NCBI GenBank assembly: GCA_944389265.1
Contig: CALXLS010000001.1
Coordinates: 187,825 to 251,824, forward strand
Direction of reading: 5' to 3'
Length of the DNA: 64,000 bases
From: an uncultured Alphaproteobacteria bacterium
GTDB lineage: Bacteria; Pseudomonadota; Alphaproteobacteria; Rs-D84
This document shows, piece by piece, positions 42,783 through 50,977 of the stretch; within the stretch, counting starts at the first letter, position 1; each line of letters starts with the position of its first letter. The notes beneath the pieces were generated by a model, which did not search any database, had not been told where the DNA came from, and saw only the letters and a list, made by a program, of their open reading frames with translations. The position numbers and the translations under genes were made by a program.

Positions 42783-42790
42783 TGCTTTTA

Positions 42791-42824
42791 AGTATATCAC
42801 ATTTTGCAATAAATGTGATATAAT
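42791..42824. promoter_or_regulatory. Divergent promoter palindrome of the VirB6 cluster
   Basis: TATATCACATTT (42793-42804)-TGCAAT-AAATGTGATATA (42811-42822) is a perfect 12-bp palindrome. Its left end overlaps TATACT (minus, 42791-42796) and its right end TATAAT (plus, 42819-42824), so one site covers both -10 boxes. A repressor or activator binding here would act on both directions. Confidence 0.6.
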
Positions 42825-42853
42825 TGATAATAATAATATTTATATAAGAGAGA

Positions 42854-44149
42854 ATGATTTTATTCAAACGCGCTATTTTTTCTGTATTGCGTCGTGTAAT
42901 GCCTTTTGCGGCACTTACTTTTCTATGCTTGTCACCAGTGTCTGCCTATGCGGATTCAAACATAATTGACGCATTGAATCTGGCACCTTTCATCCCAAAT
43001 ATTTTAGATGCACTTATGACCGTTGCAACTGGCGGATACGAATTCTTCGTAGGTAAAGGTAATGGTATTATTTATATTTTAATTTGGGGATTTTTAGCAA
43101 TTTCTTTATCTCTTTACCTGATAAAAATGTATTTCCCTAAAATGTGGGTTTCTTTCTTCGGTTTTTCTGGTGGCGGTGAAATGGCTGATGGTAAAGCAGA
43201 TGCTATGACTATCGGTACAAATATGCTCAAACCCGCCATTCGTGCAATTATCGCTGCAGTCGTATTATTACAATTAAAACCAGTTTACTTAACTGAATGG
43301 CTTGTAAACCCTTTCCTGCAATTTGGCGCAATATATACTGAGAGCATAACTGCGACTATAAATGACGCGGGCGTTAGCGCTGAAAAAATCGAATGCCCGC
43401 CAGACATCATAGAAAAAGGTTGGATTTCAAAATCTAGTTGCGAATTTATGGTGCAACCTGTTGCGGATATTTCACATGCAAACAATCAAATTATTAAACG
43501 CGGTTTCGATTTCATAAATCGGGGACTACGCGGTCTTATTACGCTTGTTCCACATGGCGGGGAAGACTTTTTAAATCTGGTGACGGGTATATTACTTGTG
43601 ACAACTTTTGTATCAAGCAATTTATTTATGGCACTTCTAATAATTCAAGCAATATTTAATTTCGGCATGGCTTTAATTCTGTATCCATTCCAAGTATTGG
43701 TATATGTCGCAAAACCTAACGACAAGTGGTTTGATATATGGCCCGCTTTTTCAGGTGTGACAAAAGCCTTGCAACAGATGATTATCACTATGATTGCTTG
43801 CGCATTCATTCTGTGTGTAAATATCGCTATTATAAAATCACTGTTTCAATGGAGTTCTTCTGTATTCGTCGTCGCAGCAGGTGGTGCGGCTTCATCTAAC
43901 GTTCCACAAGTTGCTAATAGCGCAATGGGATTTGGCGAACATTCTATTTTGTGGTTATCTTCGATATTAACTTTCTATCTGATGTTGAGTATATTTAACC
44001 TGACATGCGAACAACTGGATAACTATGTCGGCAAAGGCATGGACGACATGTACAAGAAAGTCACAAAAGATACTTCCACACTTTGGAAAGGCACAAAAGA
44101 CTGGGGTAAAAAACTAGGCACTGCAATTGGATGGATTAAAAAGAAATGA
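42854..44149 (+). CDS. VirB6/TrbL-like type IV secretion membrane protein
   Basis: 431 residues. Signal peptide (FAALTFLCLSPVSAYA), IDALNLAPFIPNILDALM, and then repeated membrane helices (GIIYILIWGFLAISLSLYL; MIACAFILCVNIAIIKSLF) with a short cytoplasmic tail rich in Lys. It lacks the CxxC motif of the neighbours. First of four tandem genes; AGAGAG precedes the start. In VirB6 systems this component forms the inner-membrane part of the substrate channel. Confidence 0.75.
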   Translation: MILFKRAIFSVLRRVMPFAALTFLCLSPVSAYADSNIIDALNLAPFIPNILDALMTVATGGYEFFVGKGNGIIYILIWGFLAISLSLYLIKMYFPKMWVSFFGFSGGGEMADGKADAMTIGTNMLKPAIRAIIAAVVLLQLKPVYLTEWLVNPFLQFGAIYTESITATINDAGVSAEKIECPPDIIEKGWISKSSCEFMVQPVADISHANNQIIKRGFDFINRGLRGLITLVPHGGEDFLNLVTGILLVTTFVSSNLFMALLIIQAIFNFGMALILYPFQVLVYVAKPNDKWFDIWPAFSGVTKALQQMIITMIACAFILCVNIAIIKSLFQWSSSVFVVAAGGAASSNVPQVANSAMGFGEHSILWLSSILTFYLMLSIFNLTCEQLDNYVGKGMDDMYKKVTKDTSTLWKGTKDWGKKLGTAIGWIKKK

Positions 44150-45336
44150 ACAATATCTTTAACCCTTTAATCGATGCTTCTGTTCAGTGTTGGGGCTGTC
44201 CTATCTTTGACCGCCTGTTTCAGATTGTCTCTAATGCGGCAGGTATTGTTTATAAGCAATTTGCAATATTCTGTGCGATAATATTCTGTGTATTATTTGC
44301 TTTCTTTGTAATAAATGCAGTATGGCAAAATATTAAAGGTGGCGTCGGCGACCCTTGGTATCAGAAATCTATTAAACCTCTTGTAATAAATTCTTTGGTG
44401 GCACTTACCTTCTTGAGTCTGGGCGTATATCTGCCACGTTTCGTCACAACTGTCACTTTTGAACCTGCCGCAAATATCGCTTTAATCTACACTCAAAGCA
44501 TGTTGCAAACAGACAATGAAGTCGTTAATGAAAAAGTCACTTATCAACCCGAAGAAATGTCAGACGACGGCTTTTATCGTCCACAACTGCGCGATACAAT
44601 CATTATGCTGATGAAAACAACAATTACTCAATTCCAGTCTTATATAAAACTTGGAATCGCAGTAATGGACAAGGCTTTCTCTACCAGCGCACTGCTTGGT
44701 ATCGGCGCGCTATTAAAACATATAATTCTTTTCTTTATCGGTTTATACCTGGTATATGGCTTCTTTAAATTATTTATTCGTTTCTGCTTCTATTTCGCAG
44801 ATATAATCGTTGCTATGACTTTCTTTGCTTTCTTCTTCCCATTGTCATTAATACTCGTCGCATTTAAAGGCGGTGGCGCACCTGCTTGGATTTCTTCACT
44901 TGGGAAAACGGTCGGGACAAATCAATTTAAAAAACTTATAAACGCAATAATCACATTAGCCGCGGCAGTTTTAACCTATACAGTAATAATGGTTATTATC
45001 GCAAAATTCTTTTCTGCGCCTGGTCAATCCGCAGATGAAATTATGACAATGATTACAAGCGGTGAAATTTTCGCAGCAGATTTATCTTCTGATAACCTTG
45101 TCGGTTTAACTTTGGTCGGGTGCATAATTTTGGTTTATGTGTTAAACTTTATATATGCACAAATACCAAAAGTGACATCTATGGTTCTTGATACTTTTGG
45201 CGTTTCAGAAGAAAAACAACTTAGTGAACAACTTGCTAATGATGCAATGAAGTTAACTACAAATGTAATTAACACAGCAAAAGAAATAGGGAAAACTATT
45301 ATTACTGGTGGCAACAAAGAAGAAGAAAAAAAGTAA
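44146..45336 (+). CDS. VirB6/TrbL-like type IV secretion membrane protein (CWGCP motif)
   Basis: 396 residues; ATG overlaps the previous stop (ATGA). QCWGCPIFDRLFQIVSNAAG at the N-terminus is the Cys motif of VirB6-type proteins. Membrane helices follow: IFCAIIFCVLFAFFVINAV, a central block LFIRFCFYFADIIVAMTFFAFFFPLSLILVAF, and ITLAAAVLTYTVIMVI. No signal peptide. Tight coupling to both neighbours indicates one complex. Confidence 0.78.
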   Translation: MNNIFNPLIDASVQCWGCPIFDRLFQIVSNAAGIVYKQFAIFCAIIFCVLFAFFVINAVWQNIKGGVGDPWYQKSIKPLVINSLVALTFLSLGVYLPRFVTTVTFEPAANIALIYTQSMLQTDNEVVNEKVTYQPEEMSDDGFYRPQLRDTIIMLMKTTITQFQSYIKLGIAVMDKAFSTSALLGIGALLKHIILFFIGLYLVYGFFKLFIRFCFYFADIIVAMTFFAFFFPLSLILVAFKGGGAPAWISSLGKTVGTNQFKKLINAIITLAAAVLTYTVIMVIIAKFFSAPGQSADEIMTMITSGEIFAADLSSDNLVGLTLVGCIILVYVLNFIYAQIPKVTSMVLDTFGVSEEKQLSEQLANDAMKLTTNVINTAKEIGKTIITGGNKEEEKK

Positions 45337-46770
45337 ATGAAAGCACAACTGATAATGATTGCCATACGATTACTTATGGGCGCAATTGCGTTAGGGTTGG
45401 GTATTTGGTATTTATCTTCTTCCATAAGTGGCGCAGCGTTAACTTATACAAGCATGAATGGTTTTATGAATGCGGTCGGCGCAACAGATGGTAATGTCGC
45501 AAATGTTAACGGCTGCTTTATGTGCGGTTATATTTCAGAACTATTCAGTGTCATCAGTCGCGCAGCAGAATTATTCTGGACGGCCATGGTTGATAACCTA
45601 TGGATACTAATGGCGCTGGGTTTTGGTATTTTCCTTTTTGTTCATACTGCTAAATACTTATTTGATGCCAGCAAAAAGAACGCAAATCTGGACGGCAAAG
45701 AAAATAATTTAGATTTCAAATCTTGGTTCGATAAGGTATGGCGCCAAGGCGCACGTATAATGATTGTCGGCGCATTTATGGGTGCACTTGGTATGGGCGG
45801 CACTGCTGCACTTCGTACAGTTGCAAACATTACAATTACACCTGTTATGTTTGTCGGTGCAGAATTATCAATGGCGGCAAGTGGCGTGTCAGATGCAGCA
45901 AGTTGCGGTGCTTTGGATACAGTTAATACTGGTGACAATTTACTTAATCCTATTCTGCAACCTTTTATGTGCGTTATCGGGAATATTAATAGTGTTATGT
46001 TGGCAGGCGCTGCAGGTGGTTTTGCGTTGATGAATTATGCTTGGCTTGATATGGGCGGTGGTGCATTTACTTGGATTGCAGGTCTTGCACTTGTATTAAT
46101 GTTCTTAATTATCGGATTTGATTTATTCTTTCAAATCTTATCTGTTGTTTTCAAGTTAGTATTTCTAATAATATTCTTGCCACTACTACTTGCCGCCGCT
46201 GCATTTGAACAAACATGGAAACTTGCCGACGGAGTTGTAAAGAATGCGATAAATATGCTGGTAAAATCTGCAGTACAAATTGTGGGAATTACTTTAAAAG
46301 TTCTTGTTATTTACGCAACTGTTTCTTTTGCAGCAGATGAGTACTTCCCAGGGCCTAATGACGGATATAGTGCAATCTTGCCACCTATGATGGGTCAGAC
46401 AGTTCAAAACCCTGATGCACAAACTTTATCTGTAATGGAAGTATTTTCTACTTGTGAGCAGGTTGCATTAACTGATGGCGAAATGGACGCAGAGAAATTT
46501 AAAAACTGCTTTACTGCGCGTCGTGCAGAAGTAGAACGCAAATATCCTGGCGCCTTTGACTTTATGTCGGACGGTTGGGATTTCTTATTATTAATGTTCG
46601 GTCTGTTCTTATTATACTTCTATGTTGTACAACCAAAGATAGACGGCATACTTGGTAAAAACAGCAAAGAACAATTTGATTTCGGTACTTGGACAAAAGA
46701 TTTAGGTAAAAAGATTTGGAATGCACCACAACAAATATTTGGCGCTATTTCAAAAGCATTTGGGAAATAA
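45337..46770 (+). CDS. VirB6/TrbL-like type IV secretion membrane protein (longest)
   Basis: 477 residues; begins the base after the previous stop. GCFMCGYISELFSVISRAAELFW (about residues 46-68) carries the Cys motif; several helices then follow, including IAGLALVLMFLIIGFDLFF and LVFLIIFLPLLLAAAAF, with a late soluble insert with CEQVALTDGEMDAEKFKNC and a final helix. Member of the four-gene tandem set; the insert may be periplasmic. Confidence 0.78.
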   Translation: MKAQLIMIAIRLLMGAIALGLGIWYLSSSISGAALTYTSMNGFMNAVGATDGNVANVNGCFMCGYISELFSVISRAAELFWTAMVDNLWILMALGFGIFLFVHTAKYLFDASKKNANLDGKENNLDFKSWFDKVWRQGARIMIVGAFMGALGMGGTAALRTVANITITPVMFVGAELSMAASGVSDAASCGALDTVNTGDNLLNPILQPFMCVIGNINSVMLAGAAGGFALMNYAWLDMGGGAFTWIAGLALVLMFLIIGFDLFFQILSVVFKLVFLIIFLPLLLAAAAFEQTWKLADGVVKNAINMLVKSAVQIVGITLKVLVIYATVSFAADEYFPGPNDGYSAILPPMMGQTVQNPDAQTLSVMEVFSTCEQVALTDGEMDAEKFKNCFTARRAEVERKYPGAFDFMSDGWDFLLLMFGLFLLYFYVVQPKIDGILGKNSKEQFDFGTWTKDLGKKIWNAPQQIFGAISKAFGK

Positions 46771-46774
46771 GTAT

Positions 46775-48070
46775 ATGAACTTGGTTAAACGCTTTTTATC
46801 AAAATTACTTATCTGCGCTATGGCAGCACTGCTGATAGTACCTTCATACGCTGCAAGTAATTTACCTATGTCTGAAATAGGTGACCAAGGCACTTGGGCA
46901 ACAGAAAGCAATATCGAATTATTTAAATCCGATATAAAAAATGATATGACCGCTTTCCAGTCAGAATTTCAAACAAATCAACTGGTCGAAGATTATGTGC
47001 CAATTGAAGCAAAAGTTGGGCTTGCATTTATGAATGCTCTATCTTTGGTTGGTGATGTAATAGATAACTCGCTGGTACGCTTTGTAATAATTTTCATCAT
47101 CGTCGCATACATATTCTGGGTAATGTTTGAAGCATACAATATGATTACCAAAGGCAGCAGCGCAATGGAACTGGGTGAAAACCTTGTAAAGAAAGGCGCA
47201 ATAATTGCTATATGGATTATCATACTTGTTCAGGGACCTGCAGAAGTATTTATGTGGATTATGGGACCTATAATAGGCGTAGGTTCTTATTTATCAGACT
47301 TGATTCTAAATGCAGTAGCAAATGTTGCAGGTGCACAGATTCCAGACACCTGCGCTGCAATTCGTGATTATGCCGCGACACACACTTCTGCACGCATGCT
47401 GCTTGATGCAAATGCTGCAGCAGACATATTATGCGTACCAACACGCTTATCAGGTTTCTTCTATACCGCTGTCGCAGCAGGATGGCAATGGATGATTGCG
47501 GGCATTGGTACCAGCGCATTTACAGTTCTGGTCGGGGCAATATTTATCGTGATATTTATCTATAATATTTGGAAATTTGCTTTAATGGCTTTGGGTGTAA
47601 TTATGGATTTGTTCTTGGCAGTATTGCTTTTGCCATTCACTGCAATCGCAGAAACAATCGGAAAGACCTCTTATAAAGGTATCGCTGGTGATATATTTAA
47701 TGGATTCCTTGGAATATTTAAAGTTGAATCTTTATCTACACAAATTCAAAGATTTATAAATGCTGCAATTTATTTCGTTTCTTTATCCATAGTTATTGCT
47801 TTGTGCGCGGCATTGCTTTCGGGCACAGTTAGTGCAGACCTTGCCGCACAAGTACCAACACTTGAAAATTCGAACTTTGTATTAACACTATTGACCGGTT
47901 GTTTGGTCGCACACCTTGCAAACCGAGCAAGCGAAATAGCAAAGAATTTAGGCGGTAGTATAAATGATAGTTTCGGAGGACAATTCGGAAAAGACATGAA
48001 AACGCTTTGGAACAAAACATCCAGCACTGGTAAAAATTTATGGAAAATAATACGTTCTGGAAAAAAATAA
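46775..48070 (+). CDS. VirB6/TrbL-like type IV secretion membrane protein
   Basis: 431 residues from the ATG at 46775, 4 bp after the previous stop; the open frame to 46721 overlaps that gene and is unlikely. Signal peptide (LLICAMAALLIVPSYAAS), then helices (VIIFIIVAYIFWVMF; WIIILVQGPAEVFMWIMG; GAIFIVIFIYNIWKFALMALG), and a Lys-rich tail. No Cys motif. Last of the tandem; a bidirectional terminator follows. Confidence 0.75.
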   Translation: MNLVKRFLSKLLICAMAALLIVPSYAASNLPMSEIGDQGTWATESNIELFKSDIKNDMTAFQSEFQTNQLVEDYVPIEAKVGLAFMNALSLVGDVIDNSLVRFVIIFIIVAYIFWVMFEAYNMITKGSSAMELGENLVKKGAIIAIWIIILVQGPAEVFMWIMGPIIGVGSYLSDLILNAVANVAGAQIPDTCAAIRDYAATHTSARMLLDANAAADILCVPTRLSGFFYTAVAAGWQWMIAGIGTSAFTVLVGAIFIVIFIYNIWKFALMALGVIMDLFLAVLLLPFTAIAETIGKTSYKGIAGDIFNGFLGIFKVESLSTQIQRFINAAIYFVSLSIVIALCAALLSGTVSADLAAQVPTLENSNFVLTLLTGCLVAHLANRASEIAKNLGGSINDSFGGQFGKDMKTLWNKTSSTGKNLWKIIRSGKK

Positions 48071-48093
48071 AAAATCCGCAACCTGCGGATTTT
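48071..48093. terminator. Bidirectional terminator, VirB6 cluster / uvrD
   Basis: AAAATCCGCA-ACC-TGCGGATTTT with A and T flanks. Confidence 0.85.
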
Positions 48094-50187
48094 TTATTCT
48101 ATGAATTCAACAAACTGTTTTGCAACTTTCTTGATACCTTTATTGCGAAAAGCAACTGTCAGTATCCCTTCATTTTCTTCTATTACAACACCGCGTCCCA
48201 TTTCTGAATGCTCTATTAACTTTCCAACAGCAGATTTATTTTCTTTTACTACCTGCTTTGGGCGCGATTGATAAGATGTCGGCATACGTGAGTAAGAACG
48301 TGGCGTGCCACCCTGGAAATCTAAATACTTATTATCCATTTCAGTAATAAATCTGCTTGGTGAATTATACTGCGCCTTGCCAAACACCCTTCTGGACATT
48401 GTATTAGTTATTATCGCACGACGACGTGCACGAGTAATCGCAACATACGCAAGTCTGCGTTCTTCTTCTAAACTGCCGTCGCTTACAGATTTTTCATTCG
48501 GGAATATGCCTTCTTCCCATGCTGGTAAAAATACTGTGTCAAACTCTAATCCCTTGGCAGCGTGTATCGTCATAATACTTACAACATCTGCCTTTTTATT
48601 ATTCCCATCAGAATCTTCATCGTCATCCGCAACCATAAGTGCAGCCTGTTCTAAAAACTCTGGTAAAGTGTCATACTTAGAAATAACATTTGTTATTAAT
48701 TCTTTTATATTATCCAGTCTATCTGATGCATCAGAATCTTTCGATTCACGCCACATCTTTATATAACCAGATTTATCTAACAGGGTTTGCGCCGCATCTG
48801 CAGGTGACATCGCTTCCCATGCAAAATCAAACGCAGATAAAAATTCATCTGCCATTGTGCGTTGTTTTGCAGAAAGTTTTGCAGTCTTTAACCCATCCAT
48901 TAAACATTTTCCTGATTCACGTAACTTCGCAATTGCGGTATCACCAAACCCACGTCTAGGTTTTGCAATCACACGCAAGAAAGCCAAATCATCAAACGGA
49001 TAAACCAGTAAGCGCAAATACGCTATTGCATCTTTAATTTCCATTCTGTCATAGAACTTTTGCGCACCGACTAACTTAAATGGTATTCCACGCGATGTAA
49101 ATTCTTCTTCAAACATACGCGATAAACTGCCTGCCCTGATAAGTACTGCATAATTTGAATAAGGCTCATCATCACCTTTACGCATAATAGTTTCTGCAAT
49201 TATGCGCGCCTCATCAAAATCAGTTGGTAAAGTTAAAACATATACAGGTTCACCATTATTACTTTCTGCTTTACTATGCAAGTCCTTACCTAAACGCCCT
49301 TGGTTATGACGAATTAAAGAATTTGCCGCACCTAGAATATTTGGTGTGCTTCTATAATTTGTTTCCAATCTTATTATCTGCGCATCAGGAAAAGTCTTTT
49401 CAAAATTTAAGATATTCTTTATCTCTGCACCGCGCCATGAATATATAGACTGGTCATCATCACCAACACAACAAATATTCGGGAATTCTATACCTCGTGT
49501 CAAAAATTCTAAAAACTGCATTTGTGCTTTGTTGGTATCCTGAAACTCGTCTACTAAAATATATCTAAATTGTCTTTGATACTTATCTAATATATCTGGA
49601 TACGCATTAAATAATTCTAAAACCTTTAATATAATATCACCAAAATCAACCGCACCTAAGCGAGATAATTCCGCATTATATGCGGCTAATATTTTATCTG
49701 CAATTTCTGAAGTTTTTAATTCTGCATGTAAACCTTTATCTTTTATTGCAGATATTCTTTCTACCCAATCACTGGGGTTAAAATCTTTTACATCTAACCC
49801 CATATCACTAAAAACATTCTTTAATATTTTTTTTTGGTCATCATCATCATATATTAAAAAATCAGGTCTTAAACCCGCTGCAGACGAATTGGCATGCAGT
49901 ATTCGCAAACACATAGAATGAAAAGTCCCACACCATACATCGCCAGCATACCAACCACCACCGTCTTGCGCAAAAGCAAATAAACGATTTTTCATCTCGT
50001 TCGCGGCCTTGTTAGTAAATGTAAGCGCCAACACTTGCCAAGGTTGCGCCAACCCACGATTTAAAATATATGCGATTCTTGTCGTTAAAACACGGGTTTT
50101 CCCAGTCCCTGCGCCAGACAGTACCAGTAACGGGCCTTCTGTGGTTTCAACCGCTTTTTTTTGTTCTTCGTTAAGATTTTCTAGCAT
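48094..50187 (-). CDS. uvrD: UvrD/PcrA family DNA helicase
   Basis: 697 residues from the ATG at 50187 (GGTGA upstream). Superfamily 1A 3'-5' helicase: Walker A GAGTGKTRVL, VLALTFTNKAANEMK, DEFQDTNKAQ (motif II), CVGDDDQSIYSWRGA, ETNYRSTP, and VSIMTIHAAKGLEFDTVF with AITRARR toward the end. Acts in nucleotide excision and mismatch repair. The C-terminal Tudor-like end (GKLIEHSEMGRGVVI) is retained. Confidence 0.96.
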   Translation of the reverse strand: MLENLNEEQKKAVETTEGPLLVLSGAGTGKTRVLTTRIAYILNRGLAQPWQVLALTFTNKAANEMKNRLFAFAQDGGGWYAGDVWCGTFHSMCLRILHANSSAAGLRPDFLIYDDDDQKKILKNVFSDMGLDVKDFNPSDWVERISAIKDKGLHAELKTSEIADKILAAYNAELSRLGAVDFGDIILKVLELFNAYPDILDKYQRQFRYILVDEFQDTNKAQMQFLEFLTRGIEFPNICCVGDDDQSIYSWRGAEIKNILNFEKTFPDAQIIRLETNYRSTPNILGAANSLIRHNQGRLGKDLHSKAESNNGEPVYVLTLPTDFDEARIIAETIMRKGDDEPYSNYAVLIRAGSLSRMFEEEFTSRGIPFKLVGAQKFYDRMEIKDAIAYLRLLVYPFDDLAFLRVIAKPRRGFGDTAIAKLRESGKCLMDGLKTAKLSAKQRTMADEFLSAFDFAWEAMSPADAAQTLLDKSGYIKMWRESKDSDASDRLDNIKELITNVISKYDTLPEFLEQAALMVADDDEDSDGNNKKADVVSIMTIHAAKGLEFDTVFLPAWEEGIFPNEKSVSDGSLEEERRLAYVAITRARRRAIITNTMSRRVFGKAQYNSPSRFITEMDNKYLDFQGGTPRSYSRMPTSYQSRPKQVVKENKSAVGKLIEHSEMGRGVVIEENEGILTVAFRNKGIKKVAKQFVEFIE

Positions 50188-50253
50188 TAAATTCACCAGT
50201 CTATTATAATACACAAAGTTTAGTTATCAAAAGCATATTTTACAGGAAGGGAT

Positions 50254-50931
50254 ATGAAACGCGTTATCTGTTTTGATATTGAAACTACTGGTTTAGAATT
50301 TACACGCGGTGACCGCTGCATAGAAATCGGCGCGGTTGAAATGATAGATGGTACCATCACAGATAATAATTTTCATGAATATATAAATCCTGATGGAAAA
50401 ATCATTCCACCTGATTCGTATATGGTTCATAAAATATCTAATGCTTTCTTGGAAGATAAACCAAAAATGGCAGTTGTTGCGCCTAAGTTCTTAGAATTTA
50501 TCGGCGACAGTCCAATTGTTGCGCATAACGGTGCAGACTTTGACTTTCCATTCATAAACTATGAACTTTCCAAACTGGGGCTTAAACCGATTCCACGCGA
50601 ACAACAATTAGATTCTATTGTCATAGCAAGAAATCGTGTTTTTGGTCCTAAAAGTTATTCCCTGGACGCATTGGCAAAATGGTATGGAATTTCCCTTGCC
50701 TCACGCGCAGAAGGGCATGGTGCACTAATTGACGCAGAACTTTTAGCAAAGGTATATAAAGAACTAGAAAACACCGCCCCAGCTCCAGATGTAAGCGAAA
50801 TTATTGCGCAACAACACGAAGCATTTTTAAAACATCCAAAAATAGGCGCAAATTTTCCGCGCAGAAGTTTTCCTGCTCATGAAGACGAACTAAATGCCCA
50901 TAATGCTTTTATGGAAAAATTAATGGCATAA
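50254..50931 (+). CDS. DnaQ-family 3'-5' exonuclease (DEDDh)
   Basis: 225 residues. The three Exo motifs are CFDIETTGLE (Asp, Glu), VAHNGADFDFPF (Asp) and HGALIDAELLAKVY (His, Asp). AGGAAGGG upstream of the ATG. Matches the epsilon proofreading subunit of DNA polymerase III in length and order; another DnaQ-like nuclease such as RNase T is possible. Divergent from uvrD. Confidence 0.85.
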   Translation: MKRVICFDIETTGLEFTRGDRCIEIGAVEMIDGTITDNNFHEYINPDGKIIPPDSYMVHKISNAFLEDKPKMAVVAPKFLEFIGDSPIVAHNGADFDFPFINYELSKLGLKPIPREQQLDSIVIARNRVFGPKSYSLDALAKWYGISLASRAEGHGALIDAELLAKVYKELENTAPAPDVSEIIAQQHEAFLKHPKIGANFPRRSFPAHEDELNAHNAFMEKLMA

Positions 50932-50942
50932 AATAAATTAAT

Positions 50943-50977
50943 AAAAAAACACCCTAATTTATGGGTGCTTTTTTTAA
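50943..50977. terminator. Bidirectional terminator, DnaQ-like / Cys-rich protein
   Basis: CACCC-TAATTTAT-GGGTG with A-run and T-run flanks. Confidence 0.7.

Noticed and set aside
46721..46774. Upstream extension of the last VirB6-like gene
   Set aside because: It would overlap the previous coding region; the ATG at 46775 starts a clear signal peptide.
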